A stretch of 8,840 nt of DNA. It comes from Bacteroidales bacterium M8. Lineage in GTDB: Bacteria; Bacteroidota; Bacteroidia; Bacteroidales; Muribaculaceae. The DNA lies in NCBI GenBank assembly GCA_001689495.1, contig LUJS01000030.1, forward strand, positions 1 through 8,840. The letters run 5' to 3'. Below the pieces are notes generated by a model, which saw only the letters and a program-made list of their open reading frames with translations, was not told the origin of the DNA and did not search any database. Below, one piece after another: positions 6,566 to 8,840 of the stretch. Numbering within the stretch: the stretch's first letter is position 1; each line of letters opens with the position of its first letter. A program made the position numbers and the translations under genes.

Positions 6566-7876
6566 TTATTGCTTGCCTCCTTTCTTCCATTGGGTAAGAA
6601 GCCTTTTGGTGCGCGAGACGATTTCGGGATTGTCGCAGTTTTCGACCAACCTTAATGCCGTTTCTCGGGTCTCGGTGGCAAGTACGTCGCTGAACAGTCG
6701 TGCCGCCCAATATGCAGATTGGTCATAGATGTCCATTAACTCAATCATCGTTTCCTTTTCATTATTTGCGATAAGGTATTTGGCGGCGTTTCCAATATCC
6801 CATTGGCTATTGGCCTGTTCTTTCTTGTCGCCGTTGGCTATCGCAGCGAAATACATCAGTGAAGCCTGCACAAAGAATGAGAATGCATCATCTTTGTCTT
6901 CATATTCAAGCCGTTTACGCCAATTTGTGAAGAACTCCCTTTCTGAAATCAATGAATATCTGCCCTCTGTCCAATCCACGCCACGCTCTATGAAATAATA
7001 TGCTTCGTCCGACCGGAAACCGCAGTCCTGTTCAAGATAGTATTCCTCTCTCGGCTCGATTCTGATGGCTCTTGTTATGTTCCCTCCTGAGCTTTCAAAA
7101 AGGATAGTGCCCAATTCTCCGTGATACTCGGCATAATAGTCGCCCTGATAGTTCATCCCGTCAAGTTCGTGGAATGCACCGCGGAACGCGGCCTGTTTGT
7201 CGCTGTTCATTGATTTGTAATTGGTTTTGGCAACTATATCGGCATAGATGCAGCCGGGGATGTGTGTCATAGCGCAGTTGGCTTTAATGCCACGCCTCGT
7301 CAACATTGCCTCAAAGGCATCCAATCGTGTGGAAGCATCTTTATCGACATCCGATGGGTCAAGCCACACTCTCGCCTGCCCGTCAAAAATGCCGCCTGAC
7401 GGTCGTAACCCATACTGGGCGTTCGAGGCATAATCAAAAGTCCAGAAATACTTTTCACGCATCTTCCAGTCGCCGTGACGTATCTTGTCTTTTGGCATAA
7501 ATGTCTTGAGAAACTTCACCCACCATCGGCGCCATCTGCTGATATACCAAGAAATGCCGAATGCTACGGAGGCTAACCCCAATACTAAGATTCCTTGCCA
7601 ATCGCCTTCCGTTGCGACTGTATATGTGATAAATCCTGCCATGAGCAACAGGTACGCTATGCCGACGACAACGATAATGCTGACTCCAATCTTTTTCAAT
7701 ATCTTGCCGAGGCGTTCGTTAAGTCTGATTTTCCCTGTCTCAAACAGCCATATGACCAAGACGACAAGAGCAATGACACCCAATGCCATCAGCACATCCG
7801 ACAACGAGTCTGCCATTCTCCCGATTGTAGAAATCAGGACACATGCCGCGCCGATTATGTACCAGATTGGTTTCAT
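6566..7876 (-). CDS. Four-helix membrane protein with large soluble C-terminal region, unknown
   Basis: I do not recognise this 436-residue protein. Four hydrophobic helices lie at about residues 4-19, 27-45, 63-87 and 94-113. A strongly basic aromatic patch follows (RWRRWWVKF, 114-122), which by the positive-inside rule places the remaining 300 or so residues in the cytoplasm. That portion is mixed alpha/beta first and then helical and charged toward the end, with no catalytic motif I can name. The start at 7876 is chosen over one nine codons earlier for two reasons. It overlaps the stop of the preceding gene as ATGA, and it is preceded by a full AAAGGAGG sequence at 6-base spacing. It is the last gene of a three-gene minus-strand operon of membrane proteins that is richer in A+T than the rest of the window. 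Confidence 0.82.
   Translation of the reverse strand: MKPIWYIIGAACVLISTIGRMADSLSDVLMALGVIALVVLVIWLFETGKIRLNERLGKILKKIGVSIIVVVGIAYLLLMAGFITYTVATEGDWQGILVLGLASVAFGISWYISRWRRWWVKFLKTFMPKDKIRHGDWKMREKYFWTFDYASNAQYGLRPSGGIFDGQARVWLDPSDVDKDASTRLDAFEAMLTRRGIKANCAMTHIPGCIYADIVAKTNYKSMNSDKQAAFRGAFHELDGMNYQGDYYAEYHGELGTILFESSGGNITRAIRIEPREEYYLEQDCGFRSDEAYYFIERGVDWTEGRYSLISEREFFTNWRKRLEYEDKDDAFSFFVQASLMYFAAIANGDKKEQANSQWDIGNAAKYLIANNEKETMIELMDIYDQSAYWAARLFSDVLATETRETALRLVENCDNPEIVSRTKRLLTQWKKGGKQ
6571..6585. repeat. 15-base direct repeat, copy 1 (end of the 436-residue gene)
   Basis: The 15 bases GCTTGCCTCCTTTCT are identical to 7878-7892, and the extended segments 6566-6585 and 7873-7892 agree at 18 of 20 positions. 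Both copies cover the last codons and stop of a gene, encoding KGGKQ here and KGGKR in the other. On the minus strand this copy contains AAAGGAGG, but no gene follows in the window. Confidence 0.6.
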
Positions 7877-8586
7877 CGCTTGCCTCCTTTCTGATATATA
7901 CATTGAGTCGGCACTACGTCCGATGCAGTGCTGTATCCGGCGAAGAAGGGTATTGCATAATCCGTAAGGTCATGCTCTATATAATCCCATAGCTTCATAA
8001 CATCGGTATCTGAAGTGATACTATACCATCTGTCCTCGTTTGTCGGCAATAAATCCCCGATTCTCTCTCTGACGGCGCACTCATATTCTTTGGGGAAGGC
8101 GGGCGCGACCCCGGCGTGTTTGAAATCATAATGCTCAAGCAAAAACCGCTCTGTGTATATGCCGAGGTTGAGTGTGAATCGTATATGCATGGCATCATTC
8201 CATTTGTCATTCTGGATGTTCACGCAATAACCTATCTCACCGTTACGTTTGAAGAAATGATTACCGCGTTTCTTGAAATCATCATCCTTTAGGAATTCCG
8301 CAATCTTGTCAAATATAAACGTGCGCTTCTCTTGAATATCCATTTTAGGTAATGATGGTTTATCAAATCGAATCATGATGCCTAATGCCAGTAAAACAAC
8401 AGCCCCGAATAATGGAGTTTGCCATGAGATAGTCCACTCGGTAGGATTGCTGTATCGACCTGTCACGATGCCGGTTGAATCGACGTCGGTTACAAACATA
8501 AAGATTCCTATGCCAAGCATTATAGCCGAGCATACCATAAGGATGATGAATCCTTGACGCTGAAACCTATTGCCGTTGCGATTCAT
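7873..8586 (-). CDS. Two-helix membrane protein with C-terminal DUF4304-like domain
   Basis: This 237-residue protein has two hydrophobic helices at about residues 12-32 and 57-73, joined by a short loop, and a soluble domain from about 85 to 226. The soluble part resembles DUF4304 in order and spacing: FKKRGNHFFKR (103-113), VNIQNDKW (121-128), RFTLNLGIY (135-143), then RERIGDLL followed by a DRW segment, and a final segment ending IPFF. The assignment is made from memory of the family pattern, without a profile search. DUF4304 has no established function, and the examples I know are mainly stand-alone soluble proteins, so the membrane anchor is notable. The stop overlaps the start of the 436-residue gene as ATGA, and the gene begins ten bases after the 73-residue gene, so all three are probably one operon. 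No Shine-Dalgarno sequence precedes its ATG. Confidence 0.82.
   Translation of the reverse strand: MNRNGNRFQRQGFIILMVCSAIMLGIGIFMFVTDVDSTGIVTGRYSNPTEWTISWQTPLFGAVVLLALGIMIRFDKPSLPKMDIQEKRTFIFDKIAEFLKDDDFKKRGNHFFKRNGEIGYCVNIQNDKWNDAMHIRFTLNLGIYTERFLLEHYDFKHAGVAPAFPKEYECAVRERIGDLLPTNEDRWYSITSDTDVMKLWDYIEHDLTDYAIPFFAGYSTASDVVPTQCIYQKGGKR
7878..7892. repeat. 15-base direct repeat, copy 2 (junction of the 237- and 436-residue genes)
   Basis: This is the partner of the repeat at 6571-6585. Here it overlaps the end of the DUF4304-like gene and supplies the ribosome-binding site for the following gene. Confidence 0.6.
7883..7890 (-). promoter_or_regulatory. Strong Shine-Dalgarno site deciding the start at 7876
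   Basis: On the minus strand this reads AAAGGAGG, complementary to the usual 3' end of 16S rRNA, with a 6-base spacer (CAAGCG) before ATG. It lies inside the end of the upstream gene. None of the other genes in the window has such a site, and Bacteroidota genes generally lack one, so it stands out. It supports the shorter start of the 436-residue protein. Confidence 0.75.
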
Positions 8587-8596
8587 GAGCCAAGAG

Positions 8597-8818
8597 TTAT
8601 TGACTTAACATTTCAGTGTTATGTAAATAGCCGATATATAATCCTATAAAGAAAAGTATTGCAGAGATGACTGGATATAAGATCGCGAGCGTTTGATACA
8701 TGGTCTTATCATAAATATCATGCTCTTGGACTATTGTTTTATATTGTTTTCTTCTCAAAAACAGCCACCATGATACCGCTAATCCGAGAATGAACATAGC
8801 GAAAATGGCCATTTTCAT
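8597..8818 (-). CDS. Small two-helix membrane protein, unknown
   Basis: This 73-residue protein has predicted membrane helices at about residues 3-20 and 43-65. They are joined by a charged loop (LRRKQYKTIVQEHD then IYDKT), with a short polar tail. I do not recognise a family. It is the first gene of the minus-strand membrane cassette visible here and ends ten bases before the next start. ATG at 8818 is used; a second ATG two codons later is an equal possibility. The 22 bases before it are very A/T rich and hold only an imperfect -7-like element (TATTTTCG), so its promoter may lie beyond the window. The low G+C of this stretch (16 of 60 bases in 8701-8760) sets it apart from the regulator operon. 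Confidence 0.65.
   Translation of the reverse strand: MKMAIFAMFILGLAVSWWLFLRRKQYKTIVQEHDIYDKTMYQTLAILYPVISAILFFIGLYIGYLHNTEMLSQ
8801..8816. repeat. 16-bp perfect palindrome at the start of the 73-residue gene
   Basis: GAAAATGG and CCATTTTC form a perfect, loopless inverted repeat that touches the start codon of the first cassette gene and includes its second in-frame ATG. A 10-bp palindrome, AAAATATTTT, follows at 8822-8831. Position would suit an operator or a structure affecting initiation, but the bases also simply encode the N-terminus, so a functional role is uncertain. Confidence 0.35.
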
Positions 8819-8840
8819 TCGAAAATATTTTTATTGTGAA

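Noticed and set aside
6390..6710. Minus-strand open frame spanning the convergent junction
   Set aside because: It runs through the 3' ends of two better-supported genes, and its product is low-complexity (repeated VGEG/VAV) with no recognisable domain.
7877..7903. Longer start for the 436-residue membrane protein, adding nine residues
   Set aside because: The inner ATG has a full AAAGGAGG at ideal spacing and the ATGA overlap with the preceding gene; the outer one has neither.

Overview
The window looks like a chromosomal segment from a member of the Bacteroidales, most likely Muribaculaceae-like. This rests on protein families, not on a marker gene. It encodes a GLPGLI-family protein, a Bacteroidota-type outer-membrane receptor with an N-terminal carboxypeptidase-regulatory-like domain, and a histidine kinase/OmpR-family regulator pair of the general Bacteroidales RprX/RprY kind. 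It also has -7 elements of the TAnnTTTG type, and most starts lack a Shine-Dalgarno sequence. No rRNA, tRNA, CRISPR array, transposase or integrase gene is visible.

Region 1 (1-3499, minus strand) is a two-gene operon. A secreted GLPGLI-family protein comes first. It overlaps, through a 4-base ATGA, an 844-residue TonB-dependent-receptor-like outer-membrane protein. A perfect 7-bp stem-loop follows the second gene.

Region 2 (3500-3671) is a divergent control region. It holds an exact TAnnTTTG element for the minus operon, two abutting TAnnTTTG elements directly before the kinase gene, and between them four copies of YATTAY spaced exactly 11 bp apart. Direct repeats with 11-bp phasing are what an OmpR/PhoB-type regulator binds, so this is the most informative regulatory signal in the window.

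Region 3 (3672-6512, plus strand) encodes a membrane histidine kinase without a HAMP domain, its response regulator (coupled through ATGA), and a small outer-membrane beta-barrel protein 16 bases later. The simplest model is a self-contained envelope-sensing module. The kinase reads a periplasmic signal, and the regulator acts on the phased repeats to switch the divergent GLPGLI/receptor operon and perhaps its own operon.

Region 4 (6566-8818, minus strand) converges on region 3 and is visibly richer in A+T. Hand counts of 60-base lines gave 27-45% G+C here, against 62% in one line of the regulator gene. It encodes three small-to-medium membrane proteins in the order 73, 237 and 436 residues. 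The 237-residue protein carries a C-terminal domain resembling DUF4304; the others are unrecognised. The last gene has a full AAAGGAGG ribosome-binding site, and a 15-base sequence containing it recurs at the end of that gene. This block looks like an accessory cassette of unknown function.
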